64,000 bases of DNA from Collybiopsis luxurians FD-317 M1 (GCA_000827265.1 KN834753.1:1084686-1148685); one strand, 5' to 3'. Positions 1 to 11,319 are shown, counted from the stretch's first letter. Notes: generated by a model not told the origin, from the sequence alone. Numbers and translations: made by a program.

Positions 1-1
1 G

Positions 2-1047
2 AGACTGTATTTATCGACCCAGCCTCCTCCATCAACCACGGAGCCAGTCACCCTTCCGCCTACTTTTGCTTCGCTGATATTAACACATATTCCACACCTT
101 CCGCAAATATCTGATCCAACAGATAGCTCAAATAACTCGACAACAGCAGCCTTGACTCAACGAGTAAGGGTGCTACAAGATGAGAATGATGAATTGTATG
201 ATATTTTGAAGAAGGGCGAGACTGGAAGGTTGAAGGAAGAAGTCCAGAGCTTGAAAAGAATTGTTCACAAACTAGAAGGCGCATTAAAAGGTAAGTTCAA
301 GTTCTTACTTTTGTTCTCCTGGATTCTATTTCGTGCACAGAATCCCATGAGGTTATCATCTCCCTTTCGTGAGTTAGAGCTTTCCTTCATGACACCTGGT
401 CGACTAAACTTTGCCTCAGAACCGAACTGGATAAAGCATACCAAACATTCAACTCCTCCACTATAACCCGTACCACATCGCCACAAAATTATCAAAGCAA
501 CAGCATTCACAATGGCGTCAGGGCGTATCCTCGGTTTCATACAAAAAACTCGGGAGGAGCAGGGCGGCTTCCTCCCACTGGTCCTCGCGCGCATTCACAC
601 AAAAAGCAGCGCTTGTCTCAGGTTGACCAAGAGGAGAATTCTCCTTCGACGAGATCCAACGTCCCTCTACCCTCGTCTGCGCGTCCCGGCAGTAGCGGGA
701 GAAGAGGTCGGACGCGGTCCAGGTCAAGATCTCCGAGGGGGAAGTTGAGTGCAAAAATGGAGATTGATGAACCTCAAGAACGGAGGTCACCCGAACCGGG
801 TCGAGACCGAGAACGATATAGGGATCGAGAAAGAGGAGACCGGGAACGCGGAAGAGACCGCGATAGAGACGGCAATCGGTCTAAGAGGATGAGTGGAGCG
901 GGAGGTAGAGGTGGCTCTCGACGAGGCGGAACAGAACGAGGAGAGAAGGGCTCTCATTCACTTTACAGCAATGGTGCGACTTTGGATACAACTAGCAGTG
1001 GAAGTGCAGATCGGACGTTGGCAGAAAGGATGGGTTTGGGCATCTGA
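2..1047 (+). CDS. WTAP/Mum2-like m6A writer-complex subunit, 3' part
   Basis: The gene enters from the left edge, open in frame from base 2. Three exons are visible (2-290, 341-368, 420-1047); the middle one is only 28 nt. The joined protein has a coiled coil with the order 'LQDENDELYDILKKGE' then 'GRLKEEVQSLKRIVHKLEGA' and 'SHEVIISLSTELDKAYQ', which follows the layout of the conserved end of human WTAP (an 'ENQELG' block, 'GRIAQLEAEL', then 'DELNDFIIQLDEEVE'). WTAP/Mum2 proteins are scaffolds of the nuclear N6-methyladenosine mRNA methyltransferase. After the coiled coil comes a long disordered tail with an SR patch and a dense Arg-Asp/Arg-Glu stretch (about 780-900), ending in ERMGLGI. The family call rests on remembered alignment of a short coiled coil, so another nuclear coiled-coil protein is possible. 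The N-terminus lies outside the window. Confidence 0.65.
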
Positions 1048-2151
1048 TCCCTTTTTCCGAGATGTCCAAGAGCAGGTCCTCTCTTTACTTTTCAAAGGCT
1101 CCCGGCTTGTGTGTCGTTCTGTTGAAAGTATGTTGTAACCCATTTCTCATTCTTGCTTGTTTACTATACCCGCATATGCTTCAGTCATTTTGTCGCTCTC
1201 GTTCACTGTGTATTATCGTGTCTCATGGGCTGTTTTTGGACGGACATACAGACCTTGCTCCTTAATGTATATGTATCCCTCAACCTAACCTCTCACTGAT
1301 ACGCGCTCTTCAACAATGGATTCTGTACTATACCATTGATTTTGTACAATGTCCTAGTTCCGCGTATCTTGTTAAGTGTATCCATAGCTGATGGTTGCTG
1401 TTTCTCTACTCTCTACCTGTTTCCGCTTTCTCATTGCGCTCACTTTCCACATTGACTCTGACAGCGGGCAGATGCGTATAACAGTGTTCCTCGTAATACA
1501 CCGTGAGTGTGTGCGAAACTCTCGCCCACGCAAATAGATCCAAACAAAGCTTTGTTTATCAGCCTCTTCCGTCTCTTTTTTTTTCTTACAAGTCCTAGCC
1601 TTCGTACGACTTTTCCGGTGAGTGACTTTCCTTCGGTGTTCTGGTCTTTCGTTGGCGATGATTACACCTTTATTCACACTGTATGAAAGGAGCGCCAGGT
1701 CTTACTAACCTTGCTTCATCGTGTATATACCCTACAACGGTATCTGAGCCCCTACTTCATTTCGATTTGATTCTCAACTGTCTTGTTAACTTGATGGCTA
1801 ATTATACTTCTGTTGCTTGTAGATTTCGGTTCTGTGTTCATTGATTGCGATTTTCTTCTCCTGACCATTCCTGTACATACACATGTAACGACTAGTAAAA
1901 GGATGTAAACTTGAATATAGACGACACTTTTGTCTTAGAGTTGGATTTGCCCAAGTCCGTTCTAGTCGGTCCTGCAAAAGTTGTGCAAAAGAACTGGATA
2001 GATGCTGATGAGAATGACAGAACTCAAGATGACATTCCGATCCGAAGAGGTGTACCCGCATACTCAGTAGTTGGTAACTTTGTACGCTGAGTATGTCAAT
2101 ATGGCATGATAGATTCCCGTGGAGAGTACATAGAAAGTCTATGATGATCAC
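1048..2151. other. Intergenic region, 3' flanks of two convergent genes
   Basis: About 1.1 kb lies between the stop of the WTAP-like gene and the stop of the STEEP1-like gene, which point towards each other. It is AT- and pyrimidine-rich. Open frames on the minus strand (1372-1677 and 1798-2151) give no recognisable protein, and the second runs straight out of the STEEP1 3' end. I see no RNA gene or repeat; it is probably two 3' UTRs. Confidence 0.6.
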
Positions 2152-2805
2152 CTACTCATCATTATCATCGTCAAGAGCACCTTGAGGAAGTTGGCCCTGC
2201 ATTTGGGTGAGAGCACCCGGGAAGATGTAGAGAAAAGGACCAGATTTTACAGGGGGAGGAGTGGATTGGTAGGCGATAGGAAGCATACATCTAGGGCAAT
2301 GAAACCTATACTGACGCTCATGGCCCCCGTTCCTAAAGTGTGATAGAAATATCAGACGGTTAAGAAGGGGTGATGCTAGGGTACCTTTCTAAAAGAACTG
2401 GTTCGCTCGCTGTAGCGTTAAGCTTGAAGACGCGAGCGGGAACAGATTCCGAGGCTTGGCAGCGGATAATGGTGGCCTCATCAGTCTGACGGCGGGGTAA
2501 AGCAGCCAAGCTGCAGTCTATCACTAGCTAGAGGGCATGGATTTTTGTTGGAAAGGTATAGAGACGGAGAATAAGGAAAAAGAACTCACGATGAATTCGC
2601 CACAAATACAATCTGGTGATTGAATCAGTTATGAGTGAAATCTGAAAGATTGCCAAAATGGGAGTTACAATAAACTAGTAGCGGAAGAGCTGTTGAAGGA
2701 GCTGAAGGAGAACATGTTGAGAAATAGATTGAAAGAATAAAAAATAGAGAAAGTATTACCGTTCGTTGAAGATGAGACTGTGGATCTTGAAACTACCTTG
2801 GGCAT
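2152..2805 (-). CDS. STEEP1 (CXorf56)-like protein, short form
   Basis: Five exons on the minus strand (2760-2805, 2669-2689, 2590-2612, 2385-2527, 2152-2333) join into a 137-residue protein. Diagnostic blocks are the start MPKVVSRSTVSSST, a first Cys pair in YYCICGEFILVID, then LPRRQTDEATII, and a second Cys pair in HERQYRFHCPRCMLPIAYQS. These match the N-terminal domain of the STEEP1/CXorf56 family (human protein, 222 aa, linked to STING exit from the ER). The C-terminal third of the human protein, a charged helix, is absent: here the protein stops after an acidic DDDNDE tail. Exons 2 and 3 are only 21 and 23 nt. The start is supported by the family's conserved MPKVVSR. STING is not expected in fungi, so the role here must be older or different. 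It is divergent from the ankyrin gene at 2883. Confidence 0.88.
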
Positions 2806-2882
2806 GAATGGTTAAGGGTAAGTAGTTCAGGGGCTGTGTCATACCAGGTCCTTTTCTCTTTCCTTCCCCCATCTTCTCTTGT
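2806..2882. promoter_or_regulatory. Compact divergent promoter, STEEP1-like / Avo2-like
   Basis: Only 77 bp separate the start codons of two divergent genes, so both 5' UTRs and any core promoter elements must fit here or reach into the opposite gene. The stretch holds short pyrimidine tracts on the + strand and no TATA box that I can see. Confidence 0.6.
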
Positions 2883-4797
2883 ATGGCCGAAAAAGACCCC
2901 GCTGCTCGTCTGCGAAGAGCGGTCAAAGGTAGAACATATGGATCCATTCTAAGCTCATCTCTCACTCCATCTCAATGTAGAGAACAATCTCTTCCTCGTA
3001 AAACGATTGGTACAGAGGACTGACCAACGAAATCCTGATCCAAACTATCAACGCTACACGTCGCTCGCTTGGGCCGCCGTACATGGAAATGAGGAGACTT
3101 TTGAGTTTTTATTGCAGAATGGCCACGATGACTATGAGTGCAGTAGGGTGCGTCTATCGAACCTGTTGTGACGGACGTGCCCATTCACCTCTCTGCTTTA
3201 CTCCGCTATTTAGGATGTCGAAAACAACACAATACTCATGCTTCTAGCCGATCAAAAGGGCGCTCTGGGTGATCCTCATGCCCCCCTACCCAGCAATGGT
3301 GATAACCATCGAGCAGCCTTACGGATGGCTACCTTGTACTATGAGCGGTATCCTAAGACTCTCGACTGGACCAACACCCAAGGACGGACACCCCTTCATG
3401 CCGCCGCCCTCAAGGGCAACGAAGAGCTGGTCCGGGTATCGTGTTTCACCTTCTATTTGTCGGGCGACTGAAATACCGACCCTGTTCCCTCTATGCAGAT
3501 GCTATGTGATCTAGGAGCGGACTTGAACTTGTCTGATAATCAAGGCAACACTCCCTTACATTAGTAAGCCATTCGTCCACTCCTCAAGGTTTCATCTCAT
3601 TATTCTTCGTAGCGCCAGCGCCTGGGGACATGTTCCGGTAAGCTATTTTCCTATGCAGTTTTCCTGGCAACTGTTCAAGGTCGCTATACAGATTGTACAA
3701 TTGCTTATAGAACGAGGTTGCCAATATGCAGCGCGAAACGATGAAGGTTTTACAGCTTCGGATTATGCTTACTCGTATGCTAGGTTTACACCACATCATG
3801 CATAACTCTCTGACCCGAAAATAGGTATACCACTCAAACCACACTTCAAGATGCTGCTCGGCTACAGTACGAGCTCAACAAAAAGTCACGCCGAGCCATC
3901 TTTGCTCAGGCAGCAAACCGCGGTAGCGAAATGGGAATAGTACCCCCAAACCTACACCCGGAAAATTCTCGAGCAAGGGAAATTAGATCCCCCAGTCAGC
4001 GGATGCGTAGCGGGTCTGGCACTAGTCGCACCACCAATACCTCTGACAGCGGCGAGTATGAAAATGGTCTGATGGCGCCACATAGTCATTCTTCCTTATC
4101 GACGTCATCCTCGCCATCCCAACCGTCCGCAAGTTCGCATTCCCATTATCATCCTCCACCAACATTGGGCCATTCAGCTTCTGCCAGCGCCACATTCCCC
4201 GGTCAGCTGAATCCGCCCGCTAACCCCGCTTCTGCTCTGTCTCAACTAGCTTCTCGCGTTAGAGAACGAGATGCCGATGCAATGGAGAAATATCTGAGAC
4301 GCAATCGGAGCGAGAGTTCATCAACGGATAACAAGTCTGTGAATGGGTCATTTAGTTCCAATGGCAACGCAGATAATCTTGGATCACTTGCGGTATTCCT
4401 TCCCAGTGGTTCTAGTACTCCAAAGCGGCTACGTCCGTCAATATCCGCTTCCCATTTACGATCCACTGAACCTCTTTCACCCACGCTAGAACAGCCGGAA
4501 CACAGAACGCGTTCTGGCACAGGCCCCAGCTCATCTCGACCTTCCCCATACCCACATCCAGTCCTGACGCGATCGTCATCAATGAGCAATCAAGGCCATG
4601 TTCATGAGGAGCCCGGAAGCTTTACTGGGCCTCCGAGCCAGTATGCTCAGTTCCCAGAACCTCCATTACCTCCCGAAGACAGTAGTACACCGACTGCTGG
4701 ACGACGGATGGCATTTCATCCTCTATCAAAACCACTAGATACTCTTACCGCTGGCCATAGACGAGGGATGTCTGCAGCTTCGTTCCGTGGTGCATGA
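2883..4797 (+). CDS. Ankyrin-repeat protein, Avo2-like (putative TORC2 subunit)
   Basis: Spliced from several exons with short introns (for example one starting at 2935 and one ending just before 3214). The first ~230 residues are ankyrin repeats, visible in 'TSLAWAAVHGNEETFEFLL', 'GRTPLHAAALKGNEELVR', 'GNTPLHYASAWGHVPIVQLL' and 'EGFTASDYAYS'. The start (ARLRRAVKENNLFLVKRLVQ) closely follows yeast Avo2 (VRLREAIIEGNLLIVKRLLR), as does the whole arrangement of N-terminal ankyrins and a long Ser/Pro-rich tail. Avo2 is a non-essential subunit of the plasma-membrane TORC2 complex. The tail (from about 3930) is low complexity with many SS, SP and PP runs and likely phosphosites. Ankyrin content is certain; assignment to TORC2 is by N-terminal similarity only. 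Confidence 0.75.
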
Positions 4798-5151
4798 CCG
4801 TATTGCTGCGCATATCGGTTGTATCATGTATTTCTTTTCCACCCTTGCATGTATGTTTATTCGAGTTCTACTGTTCTGTGACTGTCATTTGCTTTGTTGT
4901 TCTGTTGCACCTCGAGGACACTGTGTATCTCTATCAACTTTATTCACCTATCTGCTGTATGACATTTGCTATTTTATAAGAATATCATTGCTGTTACAAC
5001 CCAGTCTTTGCTTAGTCTGGAACCGAAGTTTGAATCGTTATGTCTGTCATTACTTGAAATGTGCTGCTGGCGCGAGGAAGCCGGTTTCATCATTTCAATT
5101 TGACCCATGTCATGTTAGCCTTCTTCCCCTTTCATCCTCTTTCTGCGCATA
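4798..5151. other. Intergenic region
   Basis: 354 bp between two same-strand genes. It is T-rich and holds stop-poor but unrecognisable frames (a 121-codon one from 4787). It most likely contains the Avo2-like 3' UTR followed by the transporter promoter. No RNA gene or repeat is visible. Confidence 0.5.
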
Positions 5152-7718
5152 ATGCTCCCTCCAGCTGCGGATGCTGATCAAGAAGACCCAACAACTCAAA
5201 TTGCCTGGCCCAACTCGCGACGCAGAGAGTCCGATCCTACCAATACTACTTACCACGAACCGACACCAGTACCAGAGCAGGAATCAACAGTCGTACCTGG
5301 TAAACCGAAGATTCTCAAAAGAAAACTTTCTACATGGGACTTGATAACTCTTTCAATATCAATGCTTGGAGCTCAGATCGTCTGGACGGTCGAGCTTGGG
5401 TATGTCTCTTTTTTCCAGTTTGGCTGCTGCTTTCACTCAATATATGTATAGTTACGGGACGCCTTTTCTTCTATCTTTGGGCATCAGTGAGCAACTCACA
5501 GCTCTCGTTTGGCTCGCCGGCCCAATTTCTGGCCTAATTGCTCAACCTGTCATCGGTATCACTTGTCTACGTTTGGCAATGTCTTTAATCTGACGTCCTT
5601 GACCAGGCGCAGTGTCCGACTCTTCAGCATCCAAGTACCGTCGTAGATATTGGGTCGTCCTTGCGACTGTCGTGCTTGTGATCTCAACTCTCGTCCTTGC
5701 GTACTGTGAGGCTTTAGCTGCATTCTTTGTCGACCTTTTTCAAGTAGGGGCAGGGGATTGGGATGAAAAGCGGACCAAACGAGTTCGTGCGTTTTACATA
5801 TTTCGGAAGAACTGTCTTTGCTCAAAGCTACCAGGTTGCCAATACCGCTATCGCCTTTGCAATAGTTGCGTTCTACTTGTTGGATTTTGCTCTCAATGGT
5901 CTGCAAGCTTCCCTACGAAACCTCCTTCTGGACATTAGTCCTGCGTCTCAGCTGAACGCAGGGAATGCCTGGCATGGGCGTATGACACATGCTGGCAACA
6001 TTATAGGTTTTGGCTTCGGTGTGTCCACAACATGTCTGAGTCTATTTTCGTCCGACTGATTCACAGCAGGTTTTCTTCCTCTTGCAAAGTTTCCCATCTT
6101 CCGGCTCCTTGGCGGAACACAGTTCCGCAAATTTTGCATCCTCTGCATTATTATCCTCGTAATCACTGTTTGGATAACATGCGCTCTGCACGAGGAACAG
6201 GAGCGCGAGAAGAAAATACACTCGCAAGGGTACGTAGTTGATTAGATTTAATGGAATTATATCTGACTAGCTTCTGCAGAAAGTTAAAAGAAGTCTGGAA
6301 TAACATCAAAATTGCAATCGTGAACCTTCCGCGGCCTATTCGCAGAGTGTGTTACGTCCAGTTCTTTGCTTTCATGGGATGGTATGAGCATGTATCCGTC
6401 TATGACCTTTATAATGTTACTAAGATGTTATTATAGGTTTCCTTTCTTATTCTACTCGTAAGAACGATGTCGGTGCATTTTGGCTCCTGTTTTGATTGAT
6501 TTACATCTAGTACAACTTATGTGGGTCAAATCATGGCTTTAGAGCAAGATAAAGAACCGGATCCTGATGTTGCGACTCGTACCGGAGAGTTCGCCATGCT
6601 TCTATATAGCATTGGTGCGGATGTTGTTCAGTTCAAGTCAATGCGATCTCTTGATGCAAAGTTTTTACACAGTCGCTGTTGTAGCGGGAACCATTCTTCC
6701 ACATCTTGCGAATCGTGACCGCAGGCTTATGGCTCACAAAGAAGACGTCGACGAGAACGCTGAACTTACTCGAATTCAGAATACGTTGCGCCAATGGAAG
6801 GCCGAAGCCTTGAGGAAAGGCAAACCGCTTCGGCTACCTTTAATGCCACTTTTATTGCGCAACATTTGGACCGGTGCTCTTCTCTGGTTTACGTTGTTGA
6901 CTTTTTCCACTTTCTTTATCTCCACAGTCGCTCAGGTAACGGTTTAGGGTACTATTGACCATATCCTTGGCTAAATAATCTTCAGGCGTCTGTGTTTATT
7001 GCTCTGGTCGGTGTGTCTTGGGCAGTGGCTATGTGGGCGCCTTTTGCTATCATCATGGAACTCTTGAAGGAGATGTCTGCAAACTCGGAAACCAGACCAC
7101 AACCAACAACTAGCAGAACGCCTTCACACAATCGTACCTTTTCCACACCTGGCTTGCGAACAGCTCAATTCGATGAACGACAACCCTTGCTCCGCCGACG
7201 TTCCTTTGATGAATACGACAATAATCCCGATGAATCCAAATCTCAAACTCCTGTCGCGGGTGGCACCATCTTAGGTGTTCATAACTTGGCCATCGTGCTT
7301 CCACAGTTTGTGGTAGGGCCCACATATGATGTCCTAGCTTCTAGATGCTGACTGCTTTACAGGTCGCCGTCGTTACAAGTATCATATTTCGCATAGCAGA
7401 CGGGAGTGCTGGCGTCGAAAACGGCGAATCTACGTATTATGGAAAGAATGGTGTCGCTTGGGTACGTGCCTCTTTCCCTCTTCTTTTATTTTACCTTGGT
7501 TTATTAATCCAGGCTGCCTGACTAGGTCCTACGATTCGGTGGACTATGTACTCTCGGAGGGTGAGCTAATTTCTTCATTGAAAAATGTTTCAGCGACCTT
7601 ATAGGCAAATTTTTCCAGTGCTATCCTTGCGCGAATGGTGCCGCCTACACCTACAGAGAAAGCAATGAGGAGGAGACTCAGTGAGATGCGGGTGCTTCAA
7701 GAGCAAGTGGAACTTTGA
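5152..7718 (+). CDS. Sucrose/alpha-glucoside-type transporter (SUT/GPH family, MFS)
   Basis: A membrane transporter of about 640 residues, assembled from roughly a dozen exons; introns carry GT..AG and put every transmembrane piece in one frame. The N-terminal cytoplasmic tail leads into helix 1 ('LITLSISMLGAQIVWTVELG'), then 'GTPFLLSLGISEQLTALVWL', 'AGPISGLIAQPVIGAVSDSS' and 'KYRRRYWV', which is the signature layout of plant and fission-yeast sucrose transporters (GPH, TC 2.A.2). Later helices include FALNGLQASLRNLLLDI and 'WTGALLWFTLLTFSTFFIST'. A hydrophilic loop of about 100 residues (7075-7260), Ser/Thr/Pro-rich with QPLLRRRSFDEYDN, lies between late helices and is a likely site of phosphorylation. 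Expected role: proton-coupled uptake of sucrose, maltose or related glucosides at the plasma membrane. Substrate cannot be read from sequence. Confidence 0.85.
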
Positions 7719-8098
7719 ACGAGTTCTGAGCTGTTTCCTTCGTATTTCGGTTTTTGGGGTTGTACGGCGCTGCTTCATTGTATATATATAGCAAACCGTG
7801 TACTATCAATATTCCTTAGGTGGCCTCTATTAGTTATGTCCGGTTATGTAGGCTCCCGAGCGCTCAACGAATTTACCTTTGGAGACAAACACTGTGAGAG
7901 TTGTCATCCACGTAGTTAGCATTATGTGTAAATTATGCATATCCTCCAACTCTGCTTCAACTAGACCAAAGTGGAGGACAAGCGCTGGAGCTCTCGGCGC
8001 TTAGTTTCAGCACGTGCCCGACCTTTTTTCGCTTCGAACTCTTGGCCCTTTAGTGGAAACCGTCGGGGTGTCTTTATTCTGGAACCTCGACCGTTGCT
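7719..8098. other. Intergenic region upstream of mL44
   Basis: 380 bp between same-strand genes. It has a TATATATATA run near 7781 and a CACGTG palindrome at 8011-8016, 83 bp upstream of the mL44 start. An open frame from 7971 runs into the mL44 exon in another frame and is not a gene. Confidence 0.5.
8011..8016. promoter_or_regulatory. CACGTG (E-box/Cbf1-type core) upstream of mL44
   Basis: Palindromic CACGTG in the context AGCACGTGCC, 83 bp upstream of the mL44 start codon. bHLH factors such as Cbf1 bind this core; binding here is inferred only. Confidence 0.4.
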
Positions 8099-9284
8099 AT
8101 GTCCTCATCCTTTGCTCGTCTTAATCCCTCTGTTCGGACAATATGCTCAGTTTCCTCTAGTTCTTCGTCAGTGACCTCTCGGGTACTTGCGAGTCAGTCT
8201 TGCTAAATTCTTCTAATATACTCGAGTTCCTCATTCGATTTCTACGCAGCATCATCCCGAAGATATTCCTTTGTCGCAATGAAGCAAAGACCCGCTGAAA
8301 TTCCGTCGTCTGCGGGAGCGGAGTCTTCTGCTCGTGTTGAGTCGCGGGCAGTCTATGCAGATGCGGAAGAAGAGGCAGGGGTGCTGCTTGGTGACAGGAT
8401 ACCTCCGTTAGCCTTTGGATGGGAACGGCGGAAAACATCCAAAGAGCATTCCAAGGAATCATTCATTCGCTTTCAAGACCGGTTGGACTATTCCGCAATG
8501 AGAAGTCCGAGTCCGAAGTTTGCTGAGCATCTTAATAAACTCTTTCCTGAGCTGCTGTTTCCGATTGAGCTTGGACGACGGATACTTACACACTCAAGTC
8601 ATCCTGCTGCTATTTACGGGCACAATGCTGGGCTTAGTTTCATGGGTTCGTATAACAATTTGTCTTAATTATCTACTTTCTAAAGGGTTTATCTTCAGGT
8701 CGACGTGTAATCTCTGCCTATCTCTCTCTCCTTCTCTCATCTAGTCCAAACTTAAAACCGTCGGACGACATTGAAGCGATTGTAGCTCAAGCCTTGAATA
8801 CTTACGTCCTTGGGGAACATATAGGGTCGAAATGGGGTTTGGGTAAAGTGATGAAATGGACACCAACATTGAAAGCAGACAAAGCAAAGAATGCGGATAA
8901 TGTGCTGTTAAAAAGTGTAGGACTTTACAAAGTCCAGGGAGATGCCGTTGCCGCAATCATTGGCGGAGTATATGAACAATTTGTACGTGCCAGTCCTGCC
9001 CGGTAATATTTCCTGGTTTACCAAATCGTTTCTAGGGTGCATCGGCTGCCCATCGGGCTTTCTGTACTCGCGTGTTACCCCACATCCTCCTCAGCAAACC
9101 TCATACCGGTCTTCCAGAAGCTTTTCATGGTGACGCGCATGCTGCGTGCAATCGATTTGGGGGCATGCAAGGACCGCTAGTCGTCGACTATTCATCACTA
9201 CCATGTCTACCAAAGGAACCTAAAAAAGTACAGAGCATCGCTCATGCCCCTCCGAAAGTAGTTGACATACCATTGTCAGATTAA
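8099..9284 (+). CDS. Mitochondrial large-subunit ribosomal protein mL44 (yeast MrpL3-like)
   Basis: Starts MSSSFARLNPSVRTICSVSS, a Ser/Arg-rich presequence typical of matrix import, continues after an intron (8180-8247) and ends after PKVVDIPLSD. The body is a degenerate RNase III fold: 'NKLFPELLFPIELGRRILTH', NAGLSFMGRRVISAYLS, 'VLLKSVGLYKVQGDAVAAII', GGVYEQFGASAAHRAF, followed by RVLPHILL. This is the pattern of mL44 proteins, which sit near the polypeptide exit of the mitoribosome and have lost RNase III catalysis; the acidic catalytic set of true RNase III is not seen. At least three introns. The start at 8099 gives the presequence; an internal Met at 8279 would remove it. Confidence 0.88.
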
Positions 9285-9963
9285 CGTGAGTCAGATTTAC
9301 ATTTCCACCGTATACTCTAACGCCCATCGCCAGCCACATTAATATAATATTATAAAGTCATCTAAACGTTTGTTGTGGCGAGCAGTTATAAGGCTATGTG
9401 TACTTTCAACGGAGCTACGATTGAATGCTCAGGCGTGTCGAAATGGGTGCTGTACCGAACATCGCAACGCAAGTATCTCAAGCGTCCTTTGACCTTTCCA
9501 ACTACTTTCTCCTTTTGCTTGCCGACTTGCGCGCGCGCTGTATATACATCGACGGGTATACAAATCTCGGTCGAGAGAAGCTTCTCTACATTCGTAAAAT
9601 TTCTGGTGGATGTTGGGTTGTCATTCATTATTTGTGGTACCGTTGTTTCCCAATACGGGCAAAGTACTCAAGTGTCCGGTGTGGTACAGTGTGGCGTTCT
9701 TTTGCTTCCAGCAGTACTGCAACGGGACCGCGCTGCGTAATACCTAACTAACCATGTTTAGTAGGAAGTCAGCCTTTGGCCTACGAATGTCTGTGATGAT
9801 GTCTTCGTTGTCGCTGAGATTACAGGAATTGAGTTGACCCGCCGTATGCGGCCGTAAATTAATGATCGACCTCCTTTCTCTTATGGGCCTACGTCGTTAT
9901 GTAAAAACCGGAGGTTTATAATGCTTTTAATCGCATCTCGTACCCTCCCTCAGCTAAAGTACG
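9285..9963. other. Intergenic region, gene-poor
   Basis: About 680 bp with only short shadow frames (for example 9375-9740 and 9425-9751 in two frames). An AT-rich block (TTAATATAATATTATAAAG) lies near 9340. I could not relate anything here to a protein family. It is the 5' flank of the DUF6534 gene. Confidence 0.5.
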
Positions 9964-11319
9964 ATGTCTCCAAGCATCTTGGATTTGACGGTTGGCGCGC
10001 TAGTAAATATTTTGTTTCACGTTCTTGCGTAGTCCCGCATCTCACGATGTTTTTTCCCTTAGGTTATCAGCACCTTCCTTGCCGTGAGTTCCATATAAAC
10101 TTTGCGATAGAAAGCGAATGTGATGCTATCCACAGTTCCTGACATCTGGCATTGTCATATCTGCAGGTAAAGTTTGCAAGTCTATGCCAGCCCGTGATAT
10201 AGCATGTCTACATAATTATCAGGAGCGCGTTACTACGCTACTTGGAGCAAAGACCGATTAAGCTTCAAACTCGTCGTCGCCCTCCTCCTTCTACTCAGTA
10301 TCGCAAACAGCGTTACCAATGGATACTGGTGTTACAACTGGACCACGACGAACTATGCTGTTCCCGCAGCGTTATATCAAATGCCATTGTACGCTCGTTC
10401 ACGTTGTCTTCATGGATTTCTCGCTCAAATCTTTTCATGAGACCTCTTATTTTTGATGCATTTTGGGTGTATGTTCTTTTTACTTGGCCAAATCCAGGAA
10501 ATTAAAGGCGATTCTCCAGTGGTAGTTCAGCCTTCGTCGTGCAGACCTTTTTTGCTTGGAGGATATGGAAAATTAGTCAAGAACGCAACTGGATTCTTCC
10601 CCTAATTACGACCACTTTGTCTGTCACACAGTACGGCAAGTAATTCAGTATAAGTTCGATCTCATATCGATGTTTGAACATTACCATCCTAGTCGTTATT
10701 CTATGGGTGATGTCCTTTTGGGCCAGACATAAGCTGCTGGTGGACATCGAGGGGGTACTGTAGGCTGAATCTCGCTCTTTTCAACATCGGGCTAACATTC
10801 TAAACCTTCTAGGCCGATCGGTCTGATTCCAAGTCTGCTAATGATCGCTCTGACTTAGTCTTACCAACTTCAAGGTTACTTATGGCTCTCCTCATCGCTT
10901 GCTGCAGATTTCAGCATCACGATCGGTATCATTTATTATCTGGGAATCAAACCTCGTAACTCGGAACTTGGGAGAGGCGCAAGACTGTAGGCGATTCCCC
11001 CCTTTGTCGATATCCCAACCTACATTCATTTGCAGAACATTCCTAGACATCATTGTCCGCACCATTCAGGCGAATGTCTATTCGCTCCTTAGCCAGGTCT
11101 TGACGTTCGCTCTGTTTAGAGTGCGTAACATTGGACTCTACTTTTGTAAGCCATCTCAAAATATCCTAGCCGTGAATGCTATCTAACTCAGTCCTACTTT
11201 GCTAGTCCTCATCGACTTCACGATTACAAATGTGTATGCATTCAGTGTAATCACATCATGTAAGGTTTTGAATCCAGATTTTATGTCTGATCCGCAACTC
11301 AAGCCGAAAGTTTAAGTGA
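9964..11319 (+). CDS. DUF6534-type seven-transmembrane protein
   Basis: No long frame exists, but conserved pieces join through short introns into a typical DUF6534 membrane protein of about 300 residues. In order: MSPSILDLTVGALVNILFH (9964-10020), a 21-nt exon (10063-10083), a 31-nt exon (10136-10166), 'ARYYATWSKDRLSFKLVVAL', NGYWCYNWTTTNYAVPAAL, 'FVVQTFFAWRIWKISQERNW', VVILWVMSFWARHKLL, 'YLWLSSSLAADFSITIGIIY', then 'TFLDIIVRTIQANVYSLLSQ' and FTITNVYAFSVITS. The family is expanded in agaricomycetes; its function is unknown. The intron at 10636-10692 appears to use a GC donor (GCAAGT) because only that join keeps frame. The first donor (GTTCTT) is weak. The exact end (stop at 11317-11319) is the least certain part. 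Confidence 0.8.

Noticed and set aside
1798..2151. Minus-strand frame of 117 codons upstream of the STEEP1-like stop
   Set aside because: It abuts the STEEP1 stop and its product is unrecognisable; it is probably the STEEP1 3' UTR read as protein.
9964..11319. DUF6534 region as a decayed pseudogene
   Set aside because: Every conserved block can be joined in frame by introns of normal size, with two non-standard donors, so decay is not required.
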